Source of the DNA: Candidatus Leucobacter sulfamidivorax
GTDB taxonomy: Bacteria > Actinomycetota > Actinomycetes > Actinomycetales > Microbacteriaceae
Reading direction: 5' to 3'
DNA length: 64,000 bases
Assembly: GCA_016771945.1 (NCBI GenBank)
Contig: QZLF01000001.1
Coordinates: 310,001-374,000 of the forward strand
Made by a program: the position numbers and the translations under genes. This document shows, piece after piece, positions 8,217 through 16,477 of this stretch (the first letter of the stretch is position 1; every line of letters starts with the position of its first letter). The notes beneath the pieces were generated by a model, which saw only the letters and a list, made by a program, of their open reading frames with translations, had not been told where the DNA came from and did no database searches.

Positions 8217-9221
8217 ATGAAGAAACGCGCTCTTGCCGCAGTCGCCATCGCGGCGGCCATGCTCATGACCGGCTGCTCCGGCGGATCGGGCGACGCGGGC
8301 GGCCAGCCCGACGCCGACGGCGGGGCCGGCGCAGCGTCGGGCGCGCCCGAGGTCACCGCGGTGAACGTCGGGGTCGTGCCGGTCGCCGACGCCGCCGCGG
8401 CCTACATCGCGCTCGACGAGGGCTACTTCGAGGAGGAGGGCCTCGAGGTGAAGATGGAGGCCATGCAGAACGCCGCCGCGATCGTGCCCGGCGTGCTGAA
8501 CGGCCAGGTGCAGTTCGGGCAGGGCGCGATCTCGCCGATCATCTCCGCCGCCGAGCAGGGCCTGCCGCTCGTCATCGCCGCGAACGCCGCGAACGTCCCG
8601 GAGGACGTCGAACAGGATCCGACGGCCCTGCTCGTGAAGGCCGGCTCGGGCATCGAGACGCCGAAGGACCTCGAGGGGAAGGTCGTCGCGGTGAATGCGC
8701 TGCAGGCCGCGATCGAGCTGGTGGTGAGCCAGACGATCGCGAACGACGGGGGCGATCCCTCCCAGGTGACCTACGTCGCCATGCCGTTCGCCGATATGGC
8801 CGGAGCGCTCGAGCGCGGCGACATCGACGCGGCCGGCGTGATCGAGCCCTTCCGCGCCACGGGCCTCGACGCCGGACTCGTGTCGATCGCGAGCCCCTTC
8901 GCGGAGGCGCTGACTCCGGGCCAGAGCCACGCCGTCTACTTCACCTCGAAGCAGTTCGTGCAGGAGGCGCCGAACACGGTCGCCGCGTTCGAGCGTGCCA
9001 TGCAGCGGGCGGCCGAGGCGGCCAGTGCCGACCCCTCGCTCGTGCGGGCCGTGCTGGTCAAGTACGGCAATCTGCCGGCCGATGTCGCGGAGAAGATCAA
9101 CCTGCCCGGCTACGGCACCGAGGTCACGCTCGAGTCGGTCGAGAAGTACATCGAGGTCATGGAGGCCCAGGGCTTCATTGCCCTGGGCTCGGTGAACGCC
9201 GCGGACCTCTTCGCGCGATGA
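8217..9221 (+). CDS. ABC importer substrate-binding lipoprotein, NMT1/SsuA/TauA type
   Basis: A 334-residue lipoprotein with signal peptide and lipobox LMTGC near residue 20, followed by a Gly/Asp/Ala linker. The mature part has the NMT1/THI5-like fold: ADAAAAYIALDEGYFEEEGL, then NGQVQFGQGAISPII and the repeated lobe motif. This subfamily binds sulfonates, nitrate, aromatic acids or pyrimidines; SsuABC-type systems are known to import phthalate in rhodococci, so an aromatic acid is plausible here given the neighbours. Its last codons overlap the first permease gene (ATGA), marking the start of a four-gene operon. Confidence 0.88.
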   Translation: MKKRALAAVAIAAAMLMTGCSGGSGDAGGQPDADGGAGAASGAPEVTAVNVGVVPVADAAAAYIALDEGYFEEEGLEVKMEAMQNAAAIVPGVLNGQVQFGQGAISPIISAAEQGLPLVIAANAANVPEDVEQDPTALLVKAGSGIETPKDLEGKVVAVNALQAAIELVVSQTIANDGGDPSQVTYVAMPFADMAGALERGDIDAAGVIEPFRATGLDAGLVSIASPFAEALTPGQSHAVYFTSKQFVQEAPNTVAAFERAMQRAAEAASADPSLVRAVLVKYGNLPADVAEKINLPGYGTEVTLESVEKYIEVMEAQGFIALGSVNAADLFAR

Positions 9222-10033
9222 GCACCGTCGCTGTCGGCGGTGAGCGGCGCACTGCGCCGCTCACCCGCCGCGGGCGAATCCTCTACGGAGTCGTCGCGGT
9301 CGTCGTCGTGCTCCTGCTCTGGGGCGCGGCGTCCGCCGCCGGTGTTCTGCCCGCGAACGTCGTCCCGGGGCCGGTGGACATCGCCGCGGCCTTCGGCGCC
9401 CAGCTCGTCACGGGCGACTTCTGGGCCGCGATCGGGCAGACGCTGCTCTCGGTCTTCATCGGCCTGATCATCGTCCTCGTGATCTCGACGCCGCTCTCGA
9501 TCGCCATGGGGCGAGTGCGCTTCATCCGGGAGTCCCTCTGGGTCGTGATCGAGTTCCTGAAGCCGATCCCCCCGGTGGCCCTGATCCCGCTGACCCTCCT
9601 GCTGTGGGGCATCTCACCCACCATGAAGCTCTTCCTCGTGGTGTTCGGCGCGCTCTGGCCGTTGCTCACGCAGATGACCTACGGCGTTCGCGAGGCCGAC
9701 GGCGTCGCACTCTCGATGGCCCGCAGCTATCGTCTCGGCGGCTGGCGCACGATCCGCTCGGTGGTCGTGCCGAGCCTGCTGCCCTTCACCGCGACCGGCC
9801 TGCGCGTGTCGGCCGCGATCGCGCTCATCATCTCGGTCGTGACCGAGATGATCACGGGTGCCGCGGGCATCGGCAAGTCCATCACGATCGCGCAGGTCGC
9901 CGGCCAGCTGGCGCCCATGTACGCGCTCATCGTGACCACCGGCCTGCTGGGCCTCGGCCTCAACGCGGTCTTCCGCCTGGGCGAGCGCCGGCTGCTCTTC
10001 TGGCACGCCTCGCAGCGGGGGGAGCAGGCATGA
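9218..10033 (+). CDS. ABC importer permease, SsuC/TauC type (first)
   Basis: A 271-residue integral membrane protein with about six hydrophobic segments. It carries the BPD_transp_1 coupling motif in the cytoplasmic loop (READGVALSMARSYRLGG), which contacts the ATPase. The ATG overlaps the binding-protein stop. The permease next to it is related but distinct, so the transporter channel is probably a heterodimer, unlike the homodimeric SsuC. The call of importer family is secure; the substrate is not. Confidence 0.88.
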   Translation: MSTVAVGGERRTAPLTRRGRILYGVVAVVVVLLLWGAASAAGVLPANVVPGPVDIAAAFGAQLVTGDFWAAIGQTLLSVFIGLIIVLVISTPLSIAMGRVRFIRESLWVVIEFLKPIPPVALIPLTLLLWGISPTMKLFLVVFGALWPLLTQMTYGVREADGVALSMARSYRLGGWRTIRSVVVPSLLPFTATGLRVSAAIALIISVVTEMITGAAGIGKSITIAQVAGQLAPMYALIVTTGLLGLGLNAVFRLGERRLLFWHASQRGEQA

Positions 10034-10803
10034 GGATCCTGAAGCTCGCGCTGCTGCGCCTGTGGCTGCCGGTCGTGCTCGTCGCGGCCTGGTGGTTCGG
10101 CTCGGCGAACAGCGATTCGCTCTACTTCCCGCCGCTCTCGAAGATCGTCGAGACGCTCCGGGCCGACTGGCTCGGCCCCTACTTCGTCGAGCACCTGCTG
10201 CCGAGCATCGGCAAGTTCGCCTCGGGGTATCTGATCGCGGTGATCCTCGGCGTGGTGATCGGCCTGATTCTCGGTATGAGCCCGCGCGTCAGGGCTGCCG
10301 CCGATCCCTTCGTGCAGTTCTTCCGCTCGCTGCCGCCGCCCGTGGTCATCCCCGTCGGCATCCTGGTGTTCGGCATCGGGGTGATGATGAACGTCTTCAT
10401 CATCGTCTTCGGCTCGATCTGGGCGACGCTGCTGAACACCACGGACGGCATTGCGGGGGTGCACTCCCAGGTGCGGGACATGGCGCGGTCGTACCGGCTC
10501 GGGTTCTGGCAGCGCGTGCGTCACGTGCTGCTGCCGGCCGCCGCGCCCCAGATCGCCGCGGGCATGCGCACCTCGCTGCAGATCTCGATCATCCTGATCG
10601 TGGTCAGCGAGATGGTGGGGGCCACCTCGGGCATCGGCTACTACGTCATCAAATCGCAGCAGACCTTCCAGATCACCGAGACCTGGGCGGGCACCATCGT
10701 GCTCGGCCTGCTGGGCTACCTCGCCGCCCTCGTCTTCATGCTGATCGAGAAGCGCGTGCTCAAGTGGCACGCGGGCATGCTGGCGAGCCAGAACGCGGAA
10801 TGA
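10030..10803 (+). CDS. ABC importer permease, SsuC/TauC type (second)
   Basis: A 257-residue polytopic membrane protein; ATG 10030 overlaps the previous stop (ATGA). The coupling loop reads SQVRDMARSYRLGFWQ, and PPPVVIPVGILVFGIG precedes it. It is probably the partner subunit of the upstream permease. A second potential start codon, ATG 10800, of the next gene overlaps its stop, but the better ribosome site favours a later start for that gene. Confidence 0.88.
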   Translation: MRILKLALLRLWLPVVLVAAWWFGSANSDSLYFPPLSKIVETLRADWLGPYFVEHLLPSIGKFASGYLIAVILGVVIGLILGMSPRVRAAADPFVQFFRSLPPPVVIPVGILVFGIGVMMNVFIIVFGSIWATLLNTTDGIAGVHSQVRDMARSYRLGFWQRVRHVLLPAAAPQIAAGMRTSLQISIILIVVSEMVGATSGIGYYVIKSQQTFQITETWAGTIVLGLLGYLAALVFMLIEKRVLKWHAGMLASQNAE

Positions 10804-10823
10804 CCTTCAAGGAGAGAACAGCT

Positions 10824-11660
10824 ATGTCGAACGAAGAACCGGCACCCGTGCTGCAGGTGCAGGACCTGCACATGAGCTACGGCCGCGGGGACAAGCTGGC
10901 CAGGATCCTGGCCGGAGTCGATTTCGAGGTGCAGCAGGGCGAGTTCGTGTGCGTGGTCGGGCCCTCGGGCTCGGGCAAGACGACGCTGCTGCGCTGCGTC
11001 GCGGGGCTGCAGGCCCCCACCGCGGGCCGCACCGTGCTCGAGGGCGACCCGGTGGTCGGGCCGCCCGAGAAGCTCGCCGTGGTGTTCCAGGACTACAGTC
11101 GCAGCCTGCTGCCCTGGATGAACGTCGCCCGCAACGTGGAGCTGCCGCTCGAGCGCAAGTACGGCAGGGCCGAGCGCCGACGGATCGCCGAGGAGGCCCT
11201 CGCGAGCGTCGGCCTCGCGGGCAAGGGCGAGCTCTACCCCTGGCAGCTCTCGGGCGGCATGCAGCAGCGCGCCGCGATCGCGCGGGGGCTGGCCTATCAG
11301 CCGGACATCCTGCTGATGGACGAGCCTTTCGCCGCGGTCGACGCGCAGACCCGCGCCGAGCTCGAGGACCTGGTCCTGCGCGTGCGCGAGCAGTACGACA
11401 TGACCGTGCTGTTCGTGACGCACGACATCGACGAGGCGGTCTACCTCTCGGACCGGGTCATCGTGCTCTCGGGCGCGCCGACCTCGGTGACGGAGGACCT
11501 CCGGGTGGATCTGCCGCGTCCGCGGCACCAGATCCACACCAAGGCGCTGCCGCGCTACGCCGAGCTGCGCAACCACGTGTTCACGCTGATCCAGGAGGCG
11601 AAGAGCCACGCCTCGGTGGACAGCACGAACACGGCGACGCTCATCGCGGCGGCGGAGTGA
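10824..11660 (+). CDS. ABC importer ATPase, SsuB/TauB type
   Basis: A 278-residue nucleotide-binding subunit. Walker A is GPSGSGKTTLL, the Q-loop VVFQDYSRSLLPWM, the signature LSGGMQQRAAIARGL, Walker B ILLMDEPFAAVD and the switch His is in FVTHDIDEAV. ATG 10824 is chosen because AAGGAGAG lies 8 bases upstream; ATG 10800, overlapping the permease stop, would add eight residues. It energises the two permeases. Its 3' end overlaps the end of the convergent LysR gene by 20 bases. Confidence 0.92.
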   Translation: MSNEEPAPVLQVQDLHMSYGRGDKLARILAGVDFEVQQGEFVCVVGPSGSGKTTLLRCVAGLQAPTAGRTVLEGDPVVGPPEKLAVVFQDYSRSLLPWMNVARNVELPLERKYGRAERRRIAEEALASVGLAGKGELYPWQLSGGMQQRAAIARGLAYQPDILLMDEPFAAVDAQTRAELEDLVLRVREQYDMTVLFVTHDIDEAVYLSDRVIVLSGAPTSVTEDLRVDLPRPRHQIHTKALPRYAELRNHVFTLIQEAKSHASVDSTNTATLIAAAE

Positions 11661-12555
11661 GCGCCGTGGCGACGCCGATGAACCGCTGCGCGATCGGCGA
11701 GGGGTCGATCTCCTTCGACCAGATCAGCGCGGCGGTCGAGGTGGCCACCTCCTGGACGAACGGCCGCGTGACGAGGCGGTTGAGCTGATGCTCGCGGACC
11801 GACTCGGGCATCATGGTGACGCCGAGCCCGCCGGCGATGAGAGGCATCGCGGTCTGCAGGGTCGCCACCTCCTGAACGACCGGCATCTCGTGGCCCAGGG
11901 AGTGCCAGAAGCTCTCGGCCATGCCGCGCAGACCCGGGAACTTCGGGCTCTCGGGCGGCAGGAACCAGATGAGCGAGCGGAGGTCGAGGGCGTCCACGGG
12001 CTCGTCCGACTGCCCCCAGTGGCTCGGCAGCACCGCGAGCGTCTCGAGCTCCCCCATCGGGTGCATGTGCAGGCTGCCCGCGTACATCTCGGAGAAGAGG
12101 GGGAAGTCGAGCGTGAGCACCGCCCCGACGTCGGCCCCGCCCCGCAGCACCTCCTCGACGGTGACTTCGGGGGTCGGGTCCATCAGGGTGAGCGAGGCCC
12201 GGGGGGCGAGCTGCGTGAAGCGCTGGATGATCTCGGGGATGTAGCGCCAGGCGAAGCTCGGCGCGACCGCCACGGTGAGGTGGCCCTCGCTTCCCTCCCC
12301 GAGACCGCGCAGGTGAGCCTGGAGCTCGTCGGCCTGGCGCAGGATCTGCGATGCGCGCAGGGCGAGCAGCCTGCCCGCCTCGGTCGGGATCACGCCGTGC
12401 TGCACCCGGTGCAGCAGCTGGATGCCGAGCTCGCGCTCGAGGTTCGCGACCGTGGTCGAGAGCGGGGGCTGCGTCATGTGGAGGCGCTGAGCCGCGCGTG
12501 AGAACGACTCCTCTTCGCACACGGCCGTGAAGTAGCGGAGCTGCCGGAGGTCCAT
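11641..12555 (-). CDS. LysR-family transcriptional regulator
   Basis: A 304-residue regulator starting at ATG 12555. The winged helix is at the N terminus (LRYFTAVCEEESFSRAAQRL, then QPPLSTTVANLERELG) and the periplasmic-binding-like effector domain follows from about residue 90 (GHLTVAVAPSFAWRYIPEII). It is convergent with the ABC importer and divergent from the MBL hydrolase gene, the typical arrangement for a LysR activator of adjacent catabolic genes. The intergenic region contains a dyad suited to LysR binding. The inducer is unknown, presumably a pathway intermediate. Confidence 0.9.
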   Translation of the reverse strand: MDLRQLRYFTAVCEEESFSRAAQRLHMTQPPLSTTVANLERELGIQLLHRVQHGVIPTEAGRLLALRASQILRQADELQAHLRGLGEGSEGHLTVAVAPSFAWRYIPEIIQRFTQLAPRASLTLMDPTPEVTVEEVLRGGADVGAVLTLDFPLFSEMYAGSLHMHPMGELETLAVLPSHWGQSDEPVDALDLRSLIWFLPPESPKFPGLRGMAESFWHSLGHEMPVVQEVATLQTAMPLIAGGLGVTMMPESVREHQLNRLVTRPFVQEVATSTAALIWSKEIDPSPIAQRFIGVATALTPPPR

Positions 12556-12604
12556 GGTGGAAGCCTAATCGACGGTATACGAGAACTGAATAACAAGGCA
12601 CCGA

Positions 12605-12623
12605 GATTCATATTTGCCATATG
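12605..12623. promoter_or_regulatory. Candidate LysR operator between divergent LysR and MBL genes
   Basis: CATATTTGCCATATG at 12609-12623 is a dyad with perfect 5-bp arms around TTGCC. With GATT just upstream it matches the GATT...TATTTGCCA element before the importer operon at 8071-8086. The position, about 55 bases upstream of the LysR start and 113 upstream of the MBL start, suits a regulator acting on both directions. Confidence 0.45.
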
Positions 12624-12735
12624 TCTCAGGGCTGAAAAAGATGGGAAACATCGGGACCGCCCCGCGCGCCGCGCGCGGCACGAACCCTCGCGCATCCGCG
12701 CGACGGCGGTCCCACCGAGAGCAAGGAGCACCCCA

Positions 12736-13806
12736 GTGAACGCACCATCGCCGCTGAGCATCGAGGAGTCCCGCCGCTATCGCACGAGGGTCGTGCTGCT
12801 CGGCACCTCCGGAGGCCCGCCGTGGTGGGACAACGCGACCCGCACGGGCATCTCCACCGCGATCTGCGTCGGCGATGCCGTCTACCTCGTCGACTTCGGA
12901 GAGGGGTGGGGCCCGCAGTTCCGCAAGTCCGGCATCGGCCCCTCCGGCTTCCAGCGCGGCATCGACAACATGCGCGCCGTGTTCCTGACCCACCACCACT
13001 CGGACCACACGGTCGACTACCCGAACCTGCTGCTCCTCGCCTGGCACAACGGGTCGGACGGGCTGAAGCGGCCGATCAGGGTGCTCGGCCCGGGCGACCG
13101 CGGCGCGCTGCCGCCGATCTTCGCCGCCGAGAAGCGCGAGGAGCTGCCTGAGGTGTGGACCCCCGAGTCGCCCACCCCCGGCATGGAGGAGTTCACGCGC
13201 AAGCTGCTGCAGGCCTATGCGACCGACATCAACGACCGCATGCGGGACAACGCGAAGCAGGATCTGCGCGAGATCTTCGAGATCTCCGACATCGAGCTGC
13301 CCGAGGGCGTCGGCGACGACCCCAACGGCGACCCGACCCCCGAGATGGAGCCCTTCGAGATCTACCGCGACGAGCTCGTGCGCGTCACGGCGATCCTCGT
13401 CGATCACCGGCCCGTGTTCCCCGCGTTCGCCTTCCGCTTCGAGACCCCCGACGGCGACATCGTGATCTCGGGCGACACGGGCGTGTGCGAGAACCTCGTG
13501 AAGATCGCCCGGGGCGCCGACATCCTGCTGCACGAGTGCATCGACATGACCTGGGTCGACGAGCTCCTCGGTCCCAACGCGCCGAGGCCCGACGAGAATC
13601 TGCTGCAGCACATGCTCGCCGCGCACACCTCGATCGAGGAGGTCGGCCCGCAGGCCGAGGCGGCCGGCGTGAAGACGCTCGTGCTCACCCATCTGGCTCC
13701 GGGCAATTCGCCGCGCGAGCGGTGGGAGCGGGCACAGGAGGGCTTCTCGGGCCGGCTGGTCGTCGGCGAGGATCTCATGGCGTTCGGGCTGGGGGAGCCG
13801 GCGTAG
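12736..13806 (+). CDS. Metallo-beta-lactamase-fold hydrolase
   Basis: A 356-residue MBL-fold enzyme with a GTG start 8 bases after AAGGAG. It shows the strand LLGTSGGPPWWDNATRTGIS, the dinuclear zinc motif THHHSDH, the bridging Asp in ISGDTG and C-terminal His residues in HECIDM and LTHLAPG. This layout resembles the RNase Z/arylsulfatase/lactonase-like branch rather than class B beta-lactamases. Placed divergent from a LysR regulator in a ring-degradation cluster, it may hydrolyse a lactone or ester intermediate; that is inference. No secretion signal is seen, so it should be cytosolic. Confidence 0.8.
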   Translation: MNAPSPLSIEESRRYRTRVVLLGTSGGPPWWDNATRTGISTAICVGDAVYLVDFGEGWGPQFRKSGIGPSGFQRGIDNMRAVFLTHHHSDHTVDYPNLLLLAWHNGSDGLKRPIRVLGPGDRGALPPIFAAEKREELPEVWTPESPTPGMEEFTRKLLQAYATDINDRMRDNAKQDLREIFEISDIELPEGVGDDPNGDPTPEMEPFEIYRDELVRVTAILVDHRPVFPAFAFRFETPDGDIVISGDTGVCENLVKIARGADILLHECIDMTWVDELLGPNAPRPDENLLQHMLAAHTSIEEVGPQAEAAGVKTLVLTHLAPGNSPRERWERAQEGFSGRLVVGEDLMAFGLGEPA

Positions 13807-14041
13807 GAACCGGCGCTCCGGGCGCCGCCGCGGGCCCCGACGGGGTCCTTGTGCTGTCGAGGGCCTGCCGGGACTGGTCTCGAGCCCAATGAATCGGATC
13901 ATCTGCTGGCCCCGAGCCAGTTCAGGCGCCGGGTGCCGCGACCTAGGCTTCCACTATCGCGACGAGTCCACCGTCGTGACGGGGCGACGGTCCGCGAGGA
14001 CGCGGACGGCCTCGCTCGCCGTGCTCGCAGAGGAGACCCGA

Positions 14042-15274
14042 ATGTCCGAAGTTGCCGCTCCGTCCGTCGTCGACGACCGTCCGCAGGATCCGCAGGAGTC
14101 GCCCGGCCTGCGCGTGAGCCCCGAGTTCGACGCCATGATGGCGCGCCTCGCGGAGAAGGCCGAGCTGATCCGCCGCGACGGACCCGAGGGCGAGAGGCTC
14201 GGCCGGCCCACCGACGAGGTGATCGCCGCGCTCCACGAGATCGACGTCTTCCGCGCGATGATGCCGCTCGAGGTCGGCGGCTACGAGTTCAGCCCGACCC
14301 AGCAGATCCGGCTGATGGAGGCGCTGGCCTGGCACGACTCGGGGACGGCCTGGACCTTCCTCGGCGTGGTCGACGTCTCCGCGCTCGTCGCGGCCTACGT
14401 CGACGACGTCGCGATCGAGGAGTACTTCGGCGAGGGCCGCTGCGCCCTCTTCTCGGGTCAGGGCACCAAGCCCGGCGTCGCCCGGCGCGTCGAGGGCGGG
14501 TACGTCATCTCGGGCGAGTGGCAGTTCAACTCCGGCTCGCCCGTCTCGACCCACCTGCACACCGGGATCCTCGGCGACGACGGCCGGTTCCTCATGGCGA
14601 CACTGCCGGCGGACAGGGCCGAGCACATCCCGAACTGGGACGTGCTCGGACTGCGGGCGACCGGATCGCACGACTACCGTATCGACGAGGCCTTCGTCGC
14701 GGACACGCACACCTACGATCCGATCACCCCCGTGCAGCGGCGAGGCGGCGCGATGTTCCAGATCGAGCTGGCCTACCTCGCCAGCATGCAGCACGCGGGC
14801 TGGGCGCTGGGGGTCTGCAAGCGCCTCCTCGAGGAGATCCGCGAGCTCGGCAAGGCCAAGGCCGCCCGCCCGAGCGTCGCCACCTCGACGGACGCCTTCT
14901 ACATGGCCTACGCCGACATGGAGGCCCGGTACCGCGGCGCGCGGGCCTTCCTCCTCGACGTCTGGGGCGACGCCGAGCGCACGGTGGGAGCCGGCCGCAA
15001 GCTGAGCACGGAGCAGGTCTCGCTGCTGCAGCTCGGCACCATCGCCACCAATCGTACGGCCCAGTACATCGCCAACGAGATCGCGACCTGGACGGGCACG
15101 GCCCTGATCCGCGAGTGCGACCTCCAGCGGTACTTCCGCGACACTTACACCGGAGTGACGCACCTCGTGTGCAGCCCGCCGGTGCATCAGGAGGTCGGCC
15201 GGCAGCTGGCCGGCCGCGCCGCGGACGACGCCTACTGGGCCTTCTACGACCTGATCGAGCCCTCGGCCGCGTAG
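14042..15274 (+). CDS. Acyl-CoA-dehydrogenase-fold flavoprotein (probable group D monooxygenase)
   Basis: A 410-residue protein; ATG 14042 is 6 bases after AGGAG. It aligns with the acyl-CoA dehydrogenase fold: FRAMMPLEVGGYEFSPTQQI at the N-terminal helical domain, WQFNSGSPVSTH in the beta domain, WDVLGLRATGSHDY before the C-terminal helical bundle. The GLRxTGSHD pattern is typical of flavin-dependent hydroxylases such as HsaA and DszC rather than of true dehydrogenases, which need a catalytic Glu not evident here. Such enzymes need reduced flavin from a separate reductase; none is adjacent. A ring-hydroxylating or N/S-oxidising role in the upper pathway is likely. Confidence 0.75.
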   Translation: MSEVAAPSVVDDRPQDPQESPGLRVSPEFDAMMARLAEKAELIRRDGPEGERLGRPTDEVIAALHEIDVFRAMMPLEVGGYEFSPTQQIRLMEALAWHDSGTAWTFLGVVDVSALVAAYVDDVAIEEYFGEGRCALFSGQGTKPGVARRVEGGYVISGEWQFNSGSPVSTHLHTGILGDDGRFLMATLPADRAEHIPNWDVLGLRATGSHDYRIDEAFVADTHTYDPITPVQRRGGAMFQIELAYLASMQHAGWALGVCKRLLEEIRELGKAKAARPSVATSTDAFYMAYADMEARYRGARAFLLDVWGDAERTVGAGRKLSTEQVSLLQLGTIATNRTAQYIANEIATWTGTALIRECDLQRYFRDTYTGVTHLVCSPPVHQEVGRQLAGRAADDAYWAFYDLIEPSAA

Positions 15275-15278
15275 CAGG

Positions 15279-15322
15279 CGATCGAGGCTCCGGATCCCGC
15301 CCTGGATCCGGGGCCTCGATCG
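15279..15322. terminator. Hairpin after the flavoprotein gene
   Basis: Arms 15279-15297 and 15304-15322 are 19-bp inverted repeats with one mismatch (CGATCGAGGCTCCGGATCC) and a 6-base loop, starting 4 bases after the stop codon. There is no T-run. It probably terminates transcription between convergent genes. Confidence 0.7.
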
Positions 15323-15382
15323 TGCGTCCCGAGTACGGACCCTGGTCTCGACGACCTCGATCGGCGGCTCTCGAGCTCGATG

Positions 15383-16288
15383 CTACGAGGCGTCCGCGAG
15401 TGCGAGCACGCGCCGGGTGAGCTCGGAGTCCGGCTCGGCGAGGTCGTCGAGCTCGTCGAAGTGGTTCACGCCCTCGCGCTCCCAGTACTCGCCGGACAGG
15501 CCGACGCCCTGCCACGCGCGGAGGAAGTCGATCGACTGGCGCCGGTATTCGCGCGGCTGCTTCGCGCCGGCGGTGAGCAGCAGGCGGGGAGCCGCGACGG
15601 GCAGGTTCAGGATCGGACTGTTGCGCAGCACCTCCTCGGCGGAGAGCCGCAGGACCGCCTGGTCGGCGGTGAAGGGGACCGGCCGGAGGTCGAACATGCC
15701 GCTGATCGCGCAGGCTCCGCCGATGATCGACGAGGGGAGCCCGTACTCGCCCTCCCAGTCGGTCTCCAGCAGGCGCGCGACGAGGTGCCCGCCGGCCGAG
15801 TGGCCCACGACGGCGATCCGCTCGGGATCGGCGCCGTAGCGGGCGCAGTTGCGATAGGTCCACGCGACCGCCGCGCGCGTCTGGCGCACGATCTCGTCGA
15901 TCGTGACGACGGGGCACAGGGCGTAGGTGGGCACGACGACCGTCGCGCCGTTCGCCACGAGCCCCGGGGCCAGGAAGCTGTGCTCGGCGCTCGTCAGCGC
16001 CATCCAGGATCCGCCGTGGATGAAGACCACCACCGGCCCGCCGGGCTCGCCGGGGAAGACGTCGAGGGTCTCGGACAGCGTCGGGCCGTACGGGATGCCG
16101 AGCTCGGAGCGCAGCTGCGCGCGTGCGGCCTCGGATCGCCGGGCGTAGGACTCCATGTAGCGGTCGAAGTCCCCGTGCTCGGAGTACTGCGGCAGCGAGG
16201 CGACGAGGTCGTACTGCTCGTCGATCTCCTCGGCGGTGGAGAAGGCGGTGCCGTCCGGGGCGCGGTAGAGAACTGGCATGGCGGTCAT
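15383..16288 (-). CDS. Alpha/beta hydrolase, arylformamidase (AFMID)-like
   Basis: A 301-residue hydrolase. ATG 16288 or ATG 16279 could start it; neither has a strong ribosome site. The oxyanion segment FIHGGSW, the nucleophile elbow VVGHSAGGHLVARL and a late His in EGVNHFDELDD form the usual machinery. The HGGxW plus GHSAGxHL combination followed by LLxTDW resembles kynurenine formamidases and related small-ester hydrolases. A formamide or ester bond in the cluster's substrate is therefore a reasonable guess. It is convergent with the flavoprotein gene and divergent from the PucR regulator. Confidence 0.8.
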   Translation of the reverse strand: MTAMPVLYRAPDGTAFSTAEEIDEQYDLVASLPQYSEHGDFDRYMESYARRSEAARAQLRSELGIPYGPTLSETLDVFPGEPGGPVVVFIHGGSWMALTSAEHSFLAPGLVANGATVVVPTYALCPVVTIDEIVRQTRAAVAWTYRNCARYGADPERIAVVGHSAGGHLVARLLETDWEGEYGLPSSIIGGACAISGMFDLRPVPFTADQAVLRLSAEEVLRNSPILNLPVAAPRLLLTAGAKQPREYRRQSIDFLRAWQGVGLSGEYWEREGVNHFDELDDLAEPDSELTRRVLALADAS

Positions 16289-16477
16289 TAGAGCATCGGC
16301 GCGCGCCGCGATCAAGCCCGGCCGGCCGGCTCGGTCCCATCCTGGGCTCGGGCCCAACGATGACCGTGCACCGTTGGGCTGCGACCATTCACGGGCGCCC
16401 GGGCGCCGTCGTAAAATATCGGTGATACCCGCCGAATCCGCCCAGTCCGGGCGCGCAGCGGCGGAGCGGTCGCGAGG

